Of a DNA stretch of 34,995 nt, positions 9,201 to 17,665 are shown one piece after another. Under the pieces are notes generated by a model. It searched no databases, was not told where the DNA came from, and saw nothing but the letters and a program-made list of their open reading frames with translations. Numbering within the stretch: the first letter of the stretch is position 1; every line of letters begins with the position of its first letter. This DNA comes from a virus: positions 1-34,995 of IMG/VR virus record IMGVR_UViG_3300046167_000495; one strand, written 5' to 3'. Position numbers and translations under genes: made by a program.

Positions 9201-11125
9201 GTATCTCTAGGAAGATAACAGGAGACGCTAGTGGCGGCTCTGGTGGCTCAGGCAAGTACGTTGATGACGTGTTCTCCACCTACCTGTACGAGGGCGACCA
9301 GACAACCTCAAGTAGACAGATTGTTAATGGTATAGACCTCGACGACAAGGGTGGTTTGGTTTGGATAAAAGAGAGATCACAGGATAGATTTCATTTCCTA
9401 TTCGACACCGAAAGAGGGGAGGGATATCGGCTATCTACTAATTCCACGGAAGCCGAAAGCTCATTCAGCAATGAGTCCTTGCAATCATTTAACTCTGACG
9501 GCTTTACTATCGGAGACTTCTACGGAGTCTCTGAAACGGGGGAAGACTTCGCCTCATGGTCATTCGCCAAGCAGGAAGGCTTCTTCGATGTCGTGACATG
9601 GACGGGCGACTATGTTTTCCCAAGGCAGATACCCCACAACCTTGGCAGTACACCGGGGATGGTCATAATCAAGAAAACCAGCGGTAGTGAGTATTGGATG
9701 GTTAGGCATAGCGCTCTGCCGGAGCTTGATTACATATGGCTTAATGAAAACGATGCGGCTGGCACGTCTAACGATCCCGATGGTAAACCACCGTTTGAGA
9801 TGGACGACACCCACCTCACATTTGACAGTCAGATATGGTCTAACTATACCAATGCATCTGGCGCTGAATACGTAGCCTACCTATTCGCAGATGACGCCCC
9901 CATGTTCGGCCCTGATGGCGACGAGAGCATCATCAAGTGCGGGAGCTATACGGGTACTGGTGTGGCTGGTCTTGAGATCGATCTGGGGTGGGAACCTCAA
10001 TATGTGTTACTGAAGAACGCAGATTACGCCTCTGATTGGTACACCTTTGACACGATGAGAGGTATCGTAACAGGGGGTGTTGATAGCATTCTTAAACCTA
10101 ATGTAAGCAACGCCGAGTCAGCTTCAAGCAACAGCATAGAAGTAACTCCCACAGGGTTTACGATAAGCACAGGCTCACAGGGGTGGAACAAGGCAGGTTC
10201 TCAGTTCATCTACATGGCGATCCGCAGGCCCATGAAGCCAGCAGAGGAGTTCGAGCCAGAGGAGTTGTTTGCTGTTGAGGAAGCTACTGGAAGCGTATTG
10301 CCTCAGTTCAAGTCAGGGTTTCCTGTGGACTTTGCATTTAGAAGGAGTATCAACGGGGCTTTGGACACGGATACATCTGCTCGGCTCATTCAAGGCAAAC
10401 GCTTAAAAACCAACACGAATGCTGCAGCCGATAACGATAGCTCTGCTTACTTTGATTTCATGAATGGGTGGAGGGACAGTGGTTCTAGTGGCTCGACGGT
10501 CCTTTCATGGATGTTCAGACGCGCCCCCGGCTTCTTCGATGTGGTGACGTATGCAGGAGACAGCGTAGCAGGTCGCGAGGTTCCTCATAATCTTGGGGTA
10601 GCGCCCGAGATGATGTGGGTTAAATCGACAGGATCGACTAATTGGGGTGCGTACAATAAAGCCACAGGCGGTACTGAGTACATGAACGTTGATAACGATA
10701 ACCCTTCGTATGTTAACGATAGCTTTTGGAATGATACTGATCCTACCGACGAGCATTTCACTCTCGCTAATAAGATTGCAACCAATGGTTCAGGCTATAA
10801 CTACATAGCCTTCCTATGGGCCTCAGTCCCCGGCATCTGTGACATCGGTAGCTACACGGGTAATGGTGATTATCAAGACATTGATTGTGGCTTTACCAAT
10901 GGCGCTAGGTTTGTGCTGCTCAAGCGCACTGACAGCTATGGCGACTGGATGTACTTCGACACTCTCAGAGGTATTAGCAACAGCAATAGCCCAATGCTGC
11001 AACTTAATACCACAGCCGCTCAAAATACAGCCAGCTTCATTAGACCGTTTAGCGGCGGCTTTCAAGTCACTGCAAACCCTACGGGCATAGCCAGCGCTAC
11101 CTACATCTACATCGCAATCGCATAA
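9197..11125 (+). CDS. Large tail/receptor-binding protein with repeated GFFDVVT...PHNLG domains
   Basis: 642 aa starting within the stop of the tail fibre (ATGA). Two or more beta-rich domains recur, each with GFFDVVTxxGD, REVPHNLG or RQIPHNLG, then a strand with VKS or IIKK, and a later SYTGNG or SYTGTG unit followed by YVLLK or FVLLKRTD and TLRG or TMRG. These occur near residues 128-300 and 428-640. This repeat is widespread in tail proteins of aquatic phages. The Gly/Ser N-terminus (ASGGSGGSGKYVDDVFSTYLY) looks like a linker to the virion. Role in host recognition is inferred. Confidence 0.65.
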   Translation: MSISRKITGDASGGSGGSGKYVDDVFSTYLYEGDQTTSSRQIVNGIDLDDKGGLVWIKERSQDRFHFLFDTERGEGYRLSTNSTEAESSFSNESLQSFNSDGFTIGDFYGVSETGEDFASWSFAKQEGFFDVVTWTGDYVFPRQIPHNLGSTPGMVIIKKTSGSEYWMVRHSALPELDYIWLNENDAAGTSNDPDGKPPFEMDDTHLTFDSQIWSNYTNASGAEYVAYLFADDAPMFGPDGDESIIKCGSYTGTGVAGLEIDLGWEPQYVLLKNADYASDWYTFDTMRGIVTGGVDSILKPNVSNAESASSNSIEVTPTGFTISTGSQGWNKAGSQFIYMAIRRPMKPAEEFEPEELFAVEEATGSVLPQFKSGFPVDFAFRRSINGALDTDTSARLIQGKRLKTNTNAAADNDSSAYFDFMNGWRDSGSSGSTVLSWMFRRAPGFFDVVTYAGDSVAGREVPHNLGVAPEMMWVKSTGSTNWGAYNKATGGTEYMNVDNDNPSYVNDSFWNDTDPTDEHFTLANKIATNGSGYNYIAFLWASVPGICDIGSYTGNGDYQDIDCGFTNGARFVLLKRTDSYGDWMYFDTLRGISNSNSPMLQLNTTAAQNTASFIRPFSGGFQVTANPTGIASATYIYIAIA

Positions 11126-11135
11126 GGAGCAACAC

Positions 11136-11669
11136 ATGAAGTACAGAAAGAGAACGGATGGCTCCTTAGCGACCAAGAGCCAACTCAAAGCAGAGAACCC
11201 CAACACGAGTCTACCTAAGACATGGACAGCAGCAACCCTAGAGTTCCTAGGCGTTGACCCCATACTCGCCAGTCCTAAGCCACCTGTGGGTGACTATGAG
11301 GTAGCGGTAGCAGCTCCTCCAGTTCAGTCAGAGGGTAGCTGGGTAGAGGCATGGACAGTGCAGCCTATGTTCACAGCCACGGATGACGCCACGGTAGAGG
11401 AGCAGATAGCCGCCTACGATGCACAGCAGCTACAGAAGAAGCGTCAGAGGATGTCAGCCACCAACGAAGACCTACGGTTGGCCCTGAACAGCGCGGGTGT
11501 GTATCAGACGCTCACGGCCTCTAAGTCGCTTATTGAGAACCCTGAGCTAGACATACGGTTTCAATTTGCGGTAACGATCAACAGGCTTGACGAGTGGTTT
11601 ATTGAGGCAACGTCCGGGCTTATGACAGATGAGCAGCTTGATGATTTATTTGAGGCAGCACATTCATAA
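11136..11669 (+). CDS. Tail-fibre-assembly-like or accessory tail protein
   Basis: 177 aa with AAGGAG 7 bases upstream. The first 60 residues (RKRTDGSLATKSQLKAENPNTSLPK, then GVDPI) and the following segment with VEAWTV resemble small accessory proteins encoded directly after phage receptor-binding proteins, which act as chaperones or caps. The C-terminal half is helical. No catalytic motif. The call rests mainly on position and weak resemblance. Confidence 0.45.
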   Translation: MKYRKRTDGSLATKSQLKAENPNTSLPKTWTAATLEFLGVDPILASPKPPVGDYEVAVAAPPVQSEGSWVEAWTVQPMFTATDDATVEEQIAAYDAQQLQKKRQRMSATNEDLRLALNSAGVYQTLTASKSLIENPELDIRFQFAVTINRLDEWFIEATSGLMTDEQLDDLFEAAHS

Positions 11670-11676
11670 ACTTAAT

Positions 11677-11726
11677 GGTGGGCGGGGGCCAACGCTAGTC
11701 CCTTCACTAGTGCCTCGTCCGCCACC
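11677..11726 (+). promoter_or_regulatory. Long interrupted hairpin before the lipoprotein gene
   Basis: Between two late genes the sequence folds as nested perfect stems: GGTGG 11677-11681 with CCACC 11722-11726, CGG 11683-11685 with CCG 11719-11721, GGC with GCC, and CTAGT 11695-11699 with ACTAG 11706-11710 around a CCCTTC loop. No T-run follows, so it is not a typical intrinsic terminator. It may protect or process the mRNA or tune expression of the gene that begins 17 bases later. Confidence 0.5.
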
Positions 11727-11743
11727 AATCGAAGGGGATTATT

Positions 11744-12538
11744 ATGAAACACCTACTACTTTTACCACTGTTTGTTTTGGGAGCCTGCACCAGTGTTGAG
11801 GACAAGACAGCGTACAGACAAGCGCAGATTGACATGGTTCGTCAGCAGCAACAAAGCCGAGAAACCATTGCCACCCAGCGCGAGCAAGCCGAAGCTGAGA
11901 AGTGGAAACACGCGGCGGCAATCGTAGCGGCCAACCCTGAGTCAGCAGATGCTTTCGCAGTTGCTATGGCGGTTAGCGTAGTGACTAACAACAACGAGGC
12001 TGACGCCCCTGTGGTGACATTGCAGCGTGAATCTAACGAGGCGCTTGAAGTTGTTAAAGCCGTAGCCCCCAGCCTGATTAACGTACTGGGTACAGTTGGC
12101 ACAGTCGCCTTGAATGCTGATGTGGCGAAGACGCAAAGCAGGAACAACGCTGCTATTCAGATTAACGACAGCCAGCAGGATGCCCGCATTGTGGAGGCCG
12201 TAGCAGGCTTAGGTGTGGCGGCAAGCTCACAAGTTGGTACGTCAGTAGGTGGTGATTACTATGTGACTGGCGGCAACGTAGACCAGTCCACGCAGACCAG
12301 CACCGCAACAACTACCAACACTGAAACAACCACCACCACCAACACGGATAGCAATAACGTGACTGAAGCAGTAACCAACGAGTATGTAACCACGGAAGGT
12401 ACGAACGTAAGCCTAGAGGATATTCAGGCGCTCTTGGCTAATAACCTAGAGGTCACTGTTTTAATTGACGGTGAGGCTGTCGAGGTCGAACAGTGTGAAG
12501 ACGGTGGCCTAACGTTTGGCGGCGATACTTGCACTTGA
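11744..12538 (+). CDS. Phage lipoprotein, Thr/Asn-rich
   Basis: 264 aa. The N-terminus is a lipoprotein signal: MKHLLLLPLFVLGACTS, with lipobox LGAC and the lipidated Cys at about residue 15. Residues 20-60 are a charged helix rich in Gln/Glu; residues about 170-220 are a low-complexity Thr/Asn/Ser tract, and the C-terminus has two Cys (EQCEDGG, DTCT) that could pair. It probably anchors in the outer or inner membrane facing the periplasm. Candidates are a spanin-like lysis component or a superinfection or surface-modifying lipoprotein; nothing in the sequence decides. Upstream AAGGGG serves as ribosome site. Confidence 0.55.
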   Translation: MKHLLLLPLFVLGACTSVEDKTAYRQAQIDMVRQQQQSRETIATQREQAEAEKWKHAAAIVAANPESADAFAVAMAVSVVTNNNEADAPVVTLQRESNEALEVVKAVAPSLINVLGTVGTVALNADVAKTQSRNNAAIQINDSQQDARIVEAVAGLGVAASSQVGTSVGGDYYVTGGNVDQSTQTSTATTTNTETTTTTNTDSNNVTEAVTNEYVTTEGTNVSLEDIQALLANNLEVTVLIDGEAVEVEQCEDGGLTFGGDTCT

Positions 12539-12549
12539 GGTAATAGATT

Positions 12550-14076
12550 ATGGGTTTAGCTACACAAATGATGAAGGAAGTTGCAGACCTTATTCGGCTT
12601 GGCTTCCCTGAATCTACTGCCACCAAGATCGCGTCTGGTGAGCTTCCTATGGATACAGCCAGCAGGATGCAGCGGGCCGAAGAGCAGGGGTATGACGTTG
12701 ATACTCCGGTGTATCACGGTACTGCTGCTGATGTTCGCCAGCTAAAAGCAACGGGTGAAACTACAAAAGCGCGAAGTGCAAAACACTCTGTATGGTTAGT
12801 AGATGATCCTAATGTCGCCGGTACTTATGCGCGGTATGCAGCAGAAAGCCGACCAGTTGAGCGCTTAATTGAGCAAGCCGATTCACATGGTCGTAAGGGA
12901 GAATTTGACAGGCAGGAACAGCTTTATCATCAAGCCGAAGAGTTAGAATCTAGCGGAGAGTTAGTTGATGCTGGCGGGCAAAACATATTGCAGGTGTACG
13001 CCAACATGAAGAATCCCATGCGTAAGGATGCGGACGGAGCAACCATGTCTGACTTAGATGATTCGCAGTTGTTTAAGTGGCTTCAAGAGGGTAGGTCGAA
13101 CAACAATGATGGCTTAATTATTGATAATTTCAGTGACAATGCAGACTACGGGCAGTACCTACCCGCGAAACATTTGGCGGTTCAGCCTGATCAAGTCCGT
13201 TCAGTCAACGCCGCCTTTGATCCAGATTACAAAGGCCCAAACCTACTAGGCGAGTACGCACTACCCGCAGGCAGCACAGCGCTAATGGCCTCGTTACTAG
13301 CCGCACCGGAACAGGCAGAGGCTGGGCCGCTAGCAAAAGTCATAAGCAAGACTATTAACCGCCAAGATGATGCCAACCTTCCTTGGTCAAGCGAAGCGCA
13401 GTATACGCACGATCAATCAGGCGGCTTTATGCGGCTTGGAGTATACCCGGACGGCAGGGTTTCAACTTTAGAACTAGAAGTCCCAGAGGAATTTAGGCGC
13501 AGAGGTATTGGCGGCGAATTGCAGGAGTCGGCGCTGCGCGATTACCCAGAAATGCAAGGCCAAGTTTCATCTAAGTCTGCATTAAGAAATGCTTACCGCC
13601 TTGGTCGCAGACCCGTTGAAGAGCCTAATGCAACTCTGGAGCGGGCGCTAGAAATGCAATCACAGGCAAGTTCGGTCAACATGAAAAGGCCGACAAGTGG
13701 GGAGCGTGGCGCAGCAACCCCCGGCATGATGGCACTACTAGCCGCAGGCGGTGCAGGAGCTACAGCAGCAGGCAGTGAGTCCAATGCCGTCACAGAGGCC
13801 ACAAGCCGTATTGTGAACCACATGTTAGACAACGTAACCGAAGTCACGGACTTACTTGAAATCCCTCAGCGGGGCATTCAGGGGTTACTGCGGGCAGGCT
13901 ATGGCCTTATGCAAGGGGACGGACTAGACGCCTCACTAAATGCGGGCGCTGATGTGGTTAATCAGGGTGTTGAGGCAACGGCCAAACAAGCCGGGGATGC
14001 CATGCTAGAGAGGACTGGCAACCCGGAGTTGGCGACTATGGCCTATACCGCCGTCATGCTAGGCAGTCCGATCTAA
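12550..14076 (+). CDS. Polyvalent-type protein: ADP-ribosyltransferase plus GNAT-like domain
   Basis: 508 aa. Residues about 48-235 match the ADP-ribosyltransferase found in phage polyvalent proteins: DTPVYHGT (NAD-binding His), SVWLVDDPNVAGTYARYA (conserved Tyr), and the closing QVRSVNAAFDP. Residues about 283-370 look like a GNAT acetyltransferase: RLGVYPDGRVSTLELEVPEE followed by FRRRGIGGELQE, with the R-x-x-G-x-G acetyl-CoA loop. A Gly/Ala hydrophobic segment (MMALLAAGGAGATAAG) and amphipathic helices follow. Family knowledge suggests modification of host proteins after co-injection with DNA. It is the last late gene; its stop overlaps the stop of the opposing gene by 4 bases. Confidence 0.65.
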   Translation: MGLATQMMKEVADLIRLGFPESTATKIASGELPMDTASRMQRAEEQGYDVDTPVYHGTAADVRQLKATGETTKARSAKHSVWLVDDPNVAGTYARYAAESRPVERLIEQADSHGRKGEFDRQEQLYHQAEELESSGELVDAGGQNILQVYANMKNPMRKDADGATMSDLDDSQLFKWLQEGRSNNNDGLIIDNFSDNADYGQYLPAKHLAVQPDQVRSVNAAFDPDYKGPNLLGEYALPAGSTALMASLLAAPEQAEAGPLAKVISKTINRQDDANLPWSSEAQYTHDQSGGFMRLGVYPDGRVSTLELEVPEEFRRRGIGGELQESALRDYPEMQGQVSSKSALRNAYRLGRRPVEEPNATLERALEMQSQASSVNMKRPTSGERGAATPGMMALLAAGGAGATAAGSESNAVTEATSRIVNHMLDNVTEVTDLLEIPQRGIQGLLRAGYGLMQGDGLDASLNAGADVVNQGVEATAKQAGDAMLERTGNPELATMAYTAVMLGSPI

Positions 14077-14261
14077 TTCCACTTAGGGGTTACACGCTCC
14101 AGCCAACGCGAGGGTGCGTCCACCTGCCTTCGCACTGATAGGTCAAACAGTATTACCATTGGCTCGTTGAGATTATCGGCCATGTTCTGTGCGGCCCTAA
14201 TTGCAATGCTTACGTCTTCAGAGTCCCATGTGGGTATGTACTTATTTACGCTGGCGTTCAT
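14073..14261 (-). CDS. Small hypothetical protein beside attP
   Basis: 62 aa, ATG at 14261 with AAAGGA 7 bases upstream. Charged and soluble-looking (DSEDVSIAIRAAQNMADNL; SVRRQVDAPSRWLERV), with no recognised domain. It is read toward the late genes and its stop overlaps theirs by four bases. Position between attP and the late block, in the integrase orientation, would suit a small regulator or an accessory expressed from the prophage. That is speculation. Confidence 0.5.
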   Translation of the reverse strand: MNASVNKYIPTWDSEDVSIAIRAAQNMADNLNEPMVILFDLSVRRQVDAPSRWLERVTPKWN

Positions 14262-14271
14262 GTCATTCCTT

Positions 14272-14475
14272 TAAGGCAAATCTAAGGCAAAATGAATGAC
14301 AAACAAAGGGCTTTATGGCCTTTAATAACACCGTATAAGTTATTAAAATCAATGACTTAGCTTTAGCATAAACAAGTTCGAGTCCCGTCCGCTCCGCCAT
14401 TTTATCCCTTCAATTGTCGTTTAACTTCAGTAACTTACAAAATCCAAATGTAATTTAAGGCAAGATTTAAGGCAA
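14272..14475. repeat. Four TAAGGCAA direct repeats flanking attP (integrase arm sites)
   Basis: TAAGGCAA occurs at 14272-14279, 14283-14290, 14456-14463 and 14468-14475, all in the same orientation. Two lie on each side of the tRNA-like core, with start-to-start spacing of 11 and 12 bases, about one DNA turn. This is the layout expected of arm-type binding sites for the N-terminal domain of a tyrosine integrase. The last repeat overlaps the integrase stop codon. Confidence 0.75.
14376..14399 (+). other. attP: attP core: tRNA-Asp 3' end identity
   Basis: A 24-base segment beginning GTTCGAGTCCCG and ending GCTCCGCCA equals the T-loop, T-stem 3' strand, acceptor strand, discriminator G and CCA of a proteobacterial tRNA-Asp. 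The 5' part of a tRNA is absent, so this is not a tRNA gene. It lies just past the 3' end of the integrase gene. Integration at this core would restore the 3' end of the host tRNA-Asp gene. The tRNA identity is from memory of the acceptor/T-arm consensus. Confidence 0.85.
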
Positions 14476-15655
14476 CTTGCGATTGAGTGGTGTGTCAAAA
14501 ATCTGTTGGTCGGCATACTCTTCAATGTACTCAGAATAGATACGCAAGAACATTTCTACGCTATGACCCATTTGCTTGGCTGCGGCGGCTGGGTTGACAT
14601 TAGCGGACAGCAGTTCAGCGGCCCGAGTGTGTCGACAAACGTAGGGTATCCGATACGCAATACCCGTAACGTCATGGGCTTGCTTCCACGCATCAGCCAC
14701 TAGCTTGCTGTCCAACATGGCTGTGCCTTTGGTGTTTAAGAACATGTGACCGCCTGCAAACCGTGACGGCAATTCGTTAATCAGTACGCGCACCCAAGAG
14801 GGTACGACCACGGATCGGCTCTCGTCGTTCTTCAGTGTGTCTAGCTTCCTCCGGGTCATTGAGCGTTCAAGGTGTAGGCGCTCACCGTCCCAGTCACCCC
14901 ACTGTAAGCCCAGCACTTCACCCGTCCGCAATCCAGCGCCAAACATAATGGCAAAGAACACCCGAGCTTGGCCGTCCAATGCACCTAACAACGCCTCACG
15001 TTCTTCAGGCTTATAGCGCTCCACCTTGGGCCGCTGCTGCTTTCTTAGCCGTATGGATGAGCAAGGGTTAGGGCTAATCTCTGCGTGGTCTAGGACGCCT
15101 TTAAGCACCAACAGGGCGTTACGCTTCGTTTTATTTTTAACGTCACGCTCGGCCAATATGCGCTTGATCACTCTGGCATTAATCACGTTGAGCTTGGTGT
15201 GTTCAAGCTGGGGCATCCACCAACTATTCAACAGGTTGGCATAAGACATTGAGGTGCTGCGTTTAACATCAACCGTGTTCAGCCAGTCCTGTGCAGCCTC
15301 GCCAAAGGTGGCAAATGAAAGGACAGCGCCATTACTGACTAACTCAATAATTTGATTGCGGCGCTTTACGCAAGCGGTGATGTGAGCTTTGTCACAGGTG
15401 CCTTCGTGTTCTTCTGAGTAGGACTTTCCGTTGACCGTGACACGGATTCGGATACCAGCGTTTTGTTTGCTGAGTCCTGTCGGAAGCCTTCGCTTAACCA
15501 TTTCTCTGCCTCGTCCCTTTTTAACCAATGTGGTCTTACCAACCACCACGTAATGTACACCACGCGTCCAGTAGTTGTTTCTCTGCCATGACTTAACGGT
15601 GGTTTCAGGCACCCCCTAGTTCATCGCAAAATGATTTCCTGCTAATCAGGTTCAT
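14467..15655 (-). CDS. int: Tyrosine integrase with N-terminal HTH, +1 frame change at a run of five C
   Basis: The long frame begins at GTG 15612, but a better start is ATG 15655 (GGAG 8 bases upstream): it gives MNLISRKSFCDELG, which joins to VPETTVKSWQRNNYW if one G of the G5 run (C5 at 15612-15616) is skipped. The joined protein is 395 aa and starts with an excisionase-like helix-turn-helix. Catalytic boxes are clear: GAGLRTGEVLGLQW (Arg), CRHTRAAELL (His-x-x-Arg), QMGHS, and the Tyr within RIYSEYIEEY. It catalyses integration and excision at the adjacent attP. Confidence 0.85.
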
Positions 15656-15667
15656 ACATAAAGCTCC

Positions 15668-15706
15668 AAAAAAGTCCCCGCCGGGAGTCTCCCAACACCA
15701 GCGGGG
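15668..15706 (-). terminator. Intrinsic terminator of the recombination operon
   Basis: On the leftward strand GCCCCGC...GCGGGGAC (stem CCCCGC 15676-15681 with GCGGGG 15701-15706, and an inner GGGAG/CTCCC) is followed at once by six T. It ends the operon read from 17918 to 15714. The T-run abuts the GGAG ribosome site of integrase, so integrase is probably insulated from recombination-operon transcription unless antitermination occurs. Confidence 0.8.
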
Positions 15707-15713
15707 CAAAGGG

Positions 15714-16001
15714 TTAAAAGGGTATATCCTCAGGCGCAGCCATAGGCTCAGGAGCGGCTACAGGCTTAGGGGCGGGTGCTGCATCAGGCTTCCACGTATC
15801 AACGACCGCGTAACCCTTATCAGCCTTGGACAGCTTCATGTCGATATTGATCCACTCCGCGCCTTGGTTGGCTGACAAGTGGGATTTCATCCAATCCCTA
15901 AATTGCTCGACGTTGATTGACAGCTTGCCGATCACAAAATCGGGTGCATTTCCATGCGGCTTTTTAGGGTACAGGCCACTAACGAGTTCTGAATCATCCA
16001 T
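15714..16001 (-). CDS. Small SSB-like protein with C-terminal DIPF tip
   Basis: 95 aa, start overlapping the exonuclease stop. The core (YPKKPHGNAPDFVIGKLSINVEQF, then WINIDMKLS, then VVDTWKP) resembles small phage proteins encoded with recombinases. The Pro/Ala-rich tail ends in EDIPF, the acidic tip that single-strand binding proteins use to recruit partner enzymes. At 95 aa it is shorter than a full SSB, so the OB fold is uncertain. Its place in an annealase-exonuclease operon supports a ssDNA role. Confidence 0.55.
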   Translation of the reverse strand: MDDSELVSGLYPKKPHGNAPDFVIGKLSINVEQFRDWMKSHLSANQGAEWINIDMKLSKADKGYAVVDTWKPDAAPAPKPVAAPEPMAAPEDIPF

Positions 16002-16869
16002 TTTTAACTTCCTTCAGTTGTAGTGTTTCCACCAGTTCACCCCGAAACGGCTCTAAGTCCGCTTGAGGCATTAATGATTTAAAGGCTTTGGCGTAACTAA
16101 TAGAGCCTTTGCGTGTTGTCTTTTGGACGCGGTAGTTGAGGCCAACCACGTCACGTTCTTTGGCATGCTCAAACATCAAGCCTTTGAGGTGCTTTGCTGA
16201 TAATTCAGCGCTCGCCAACTTCTTCATTACCGCCTCATATTGCCCCTCAAGAATCAGCCAATCAGCGTCTTGGCTAAGGTCGGCAATGTCGGGGGTATCT
16301 TCCAAGTCTTTAAGGAACTGAACCCAGCCATCACAGATAGCCTCGCGTAATTCAAGGTCAGGCAGATACCATTGGTGACAGCTTTCAGTCTCATTGCTTG
16401 CCATGAACAAACACTGGTCTGCGCCACTCACTAATAACTGCTGTTCCATTTGAATGCGGTGCTGTAAAGGTATCTGTCCTGCGTCAATAGCCGCCTGTAT
16501 CTTTTGGTTCCAAGTTTTGTGTTCCCACAATACGGTGTGTTCCATGTCGATACCGTCAAAGCTTGCCGACAAGCGGCCCTGAATGGCGTCAGGCAGGCCG
16601 TTGCCGTCATAGACCCCAGACATAGGGGCTAAGTCTTCGCCTGCTATCTCGCAAGCAAACGGAAGCGCACGGGCCTCTAACTCATGGCCCTTGGCAAAGA
16701 GCATCTCTTGATAGCTGCTGATGTTCTTTTCTTTGCCCCAGTTGCGAATGAACGCATCTCTAGAGCCATAGCCTTCGCCCATCATTTCAGGTGCTTGGGA
16801 GGCAGTTAGGTGGGTGGCCCTAAATAGGTGCCACTCAGGAGTGCCTTGGTCGAGGTCAACTATCTTCAT
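15994..16869 (-). CDS. YqaJ-family viral exonuclease
   Basis: 291 aa, overlapping both neighbours by a few bases. The order of motifs is that of the YqaJ/lambda-exonuclease PD-(D/E)XK fold: N-terminal LDQGTPEWHLFRATHLTAS, GHELEARA, LSASFDGID (metal Asp), WEHKTW (E-x-K) and HRIQMEQQLLVSGAD (Gln helix). It degrades one strand of duplex ends to give ssDNA for the annealing protein encoded just upstream. A C-terminal helical region (about residues 200-290) is longer than the bare nuclease core. Confidence 0.85.
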   Translation of the reverse strand: MKIVDLDQGTPEWHLFRATHLTASQAPEMMGEGYGSRDAFIRNWGKEKNISSYQEMLFAKGHELEARALPFACEIAGEDLAPMSGVYDGNGLPDAIQGRLSASFDGIDMEHTVLWEHKTWNQKIQAAIDAGQIPLQHRIQMEQQLLVSGADQCLFMASNETESCHQWYLPDLELREAICDGWVQFLKDLEDTPDIADLSQDADWLILEGQYEAVMKKLASAELSAKHLKGLMFEHAKERDVVGLNYRVQKTTRKGSISYAKAFKSLMPQADLEPFRGELVETLQLKEVKNG

Positions 16870-17454
16870 GCAGCCACCTCTGGTTCATTCTCTCGCAGCA
16901 GCTTTTCCAGATCAGCGCTGATGGTGTACTTGCGCTTCCAGTGGGCGATGGCTTTATCCGCAGTGCCGCGTCCCGCCTGAATAGCCTCTATGACCTTCTC
17001 AACAGCGTCTTGTGGGACGTTGGGTTTTACCTTGGGCTGTCTGACCGCAGGGGCAGGTGGTGTGCTGTGCTTGCTGTCTTCACCGTCTAAGTCAGCTTGA
17101 GCCACCCCGGTCATTGCAGCCAATCCATAGCGGCGTAGATAGGTGGTTGCAGAGCCAATGCCTTGGCCGTCCATTTTGGCAGGGACGCAACTCGCCTCAC
17201 TGCTAATACTGCCGCCGCCTGCATGTGCCAGTACCGTAGTTACCGTCACCATATGGACCGTCAAATGCTGTACCCTGAAAGACAGCAATGCCATTTTTTG
17301 AGAGCGCAGGTTTAACGGTGTCGAGGATAGACGCCAAATCAGCGTAGTCAGATTTAAAGTGCGGGTTCTTGGCGTTCTTTGCGGCGTTGACAATCTCGCC
17401 TTGCGCCTTGGCTAGAGCGCCATATAGCTCCGCGTTTCCAGTTTCAGTGTACAT
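16866..17454 (-). CDS. ERF-family single-strand annealing protein, +1 frame change near 17250
   Basis: ATG 17454 has AAGGGAG upstream. The N-terminal part (ELYGALAKAQGEIVNAAKNA, NPHFKSDYADLASILD, KNGIAVFQG) stops in the first frame at 17203. The expected continuation VTVTTVLAHAGGG then QGIGSATTYLRRYGLAAMTGVAQAD, the ERF core signature, lies in the +1 frame and ends at 16866. Dropping one base of the CC at 17249-17250 restores a 195-aa protein, a normal ERF length. It pairs ssDNA made by the adjacent exonuclease. An independent start for the second half is unlikely because the core would be split. Confidence 0.75.
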
Positions 17455-17665
17455 AGTTACTCCCTTCAAGAATCTCACCCAGATAATGCTGGGCCTCTTC
17501 AGCGGCCTCCTCGGTCGCCAGTTCCAGCGCAGCAGTCAGTTGAGTGTGGTTAGCGGCAAAAGTGATCTCACTCACAGCGCTCTCCACAAACACGTTCCAC
17601 TCGCCATTTCTTCGTACAGCGGTCGTGTTAAACCGCAGTCGATCAACTGAGCTTTTCGACAACAT
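17444..17665 (-). CDS. Small hypothetical protein in the recombination operon
   Basis: 73 aa from ATG 17665 (GGAGG 8 bases upstream; the TTG at 17680 is less likely). It contains LSKSSVDRLRFNTTAVRRNGEWNVFVES and an Ala/Glu-rich helix (TAALELATEEAAEEAQHYL). It overlaps the genes on both sides. Function unknown; membership in the ERF-YqaJ operon suggests an accessory recombination or anti-nuclease role. Confidence 0.5.
   Translation of the reverse strand: MLSKSSVDRLRFNTTAVRRNGEWNVFVESAVSEITFAANHTQLTAALELATEEAAEEAQHYLGEILEGSNYVH

Noticed and set aside
14371-14400. Possible tRNA gene near the integrase
   Set aside because: Only the 3' part of tRNA-Asp is present; the upstream sequence does not form D or anticodon arms. 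It is an attP core.
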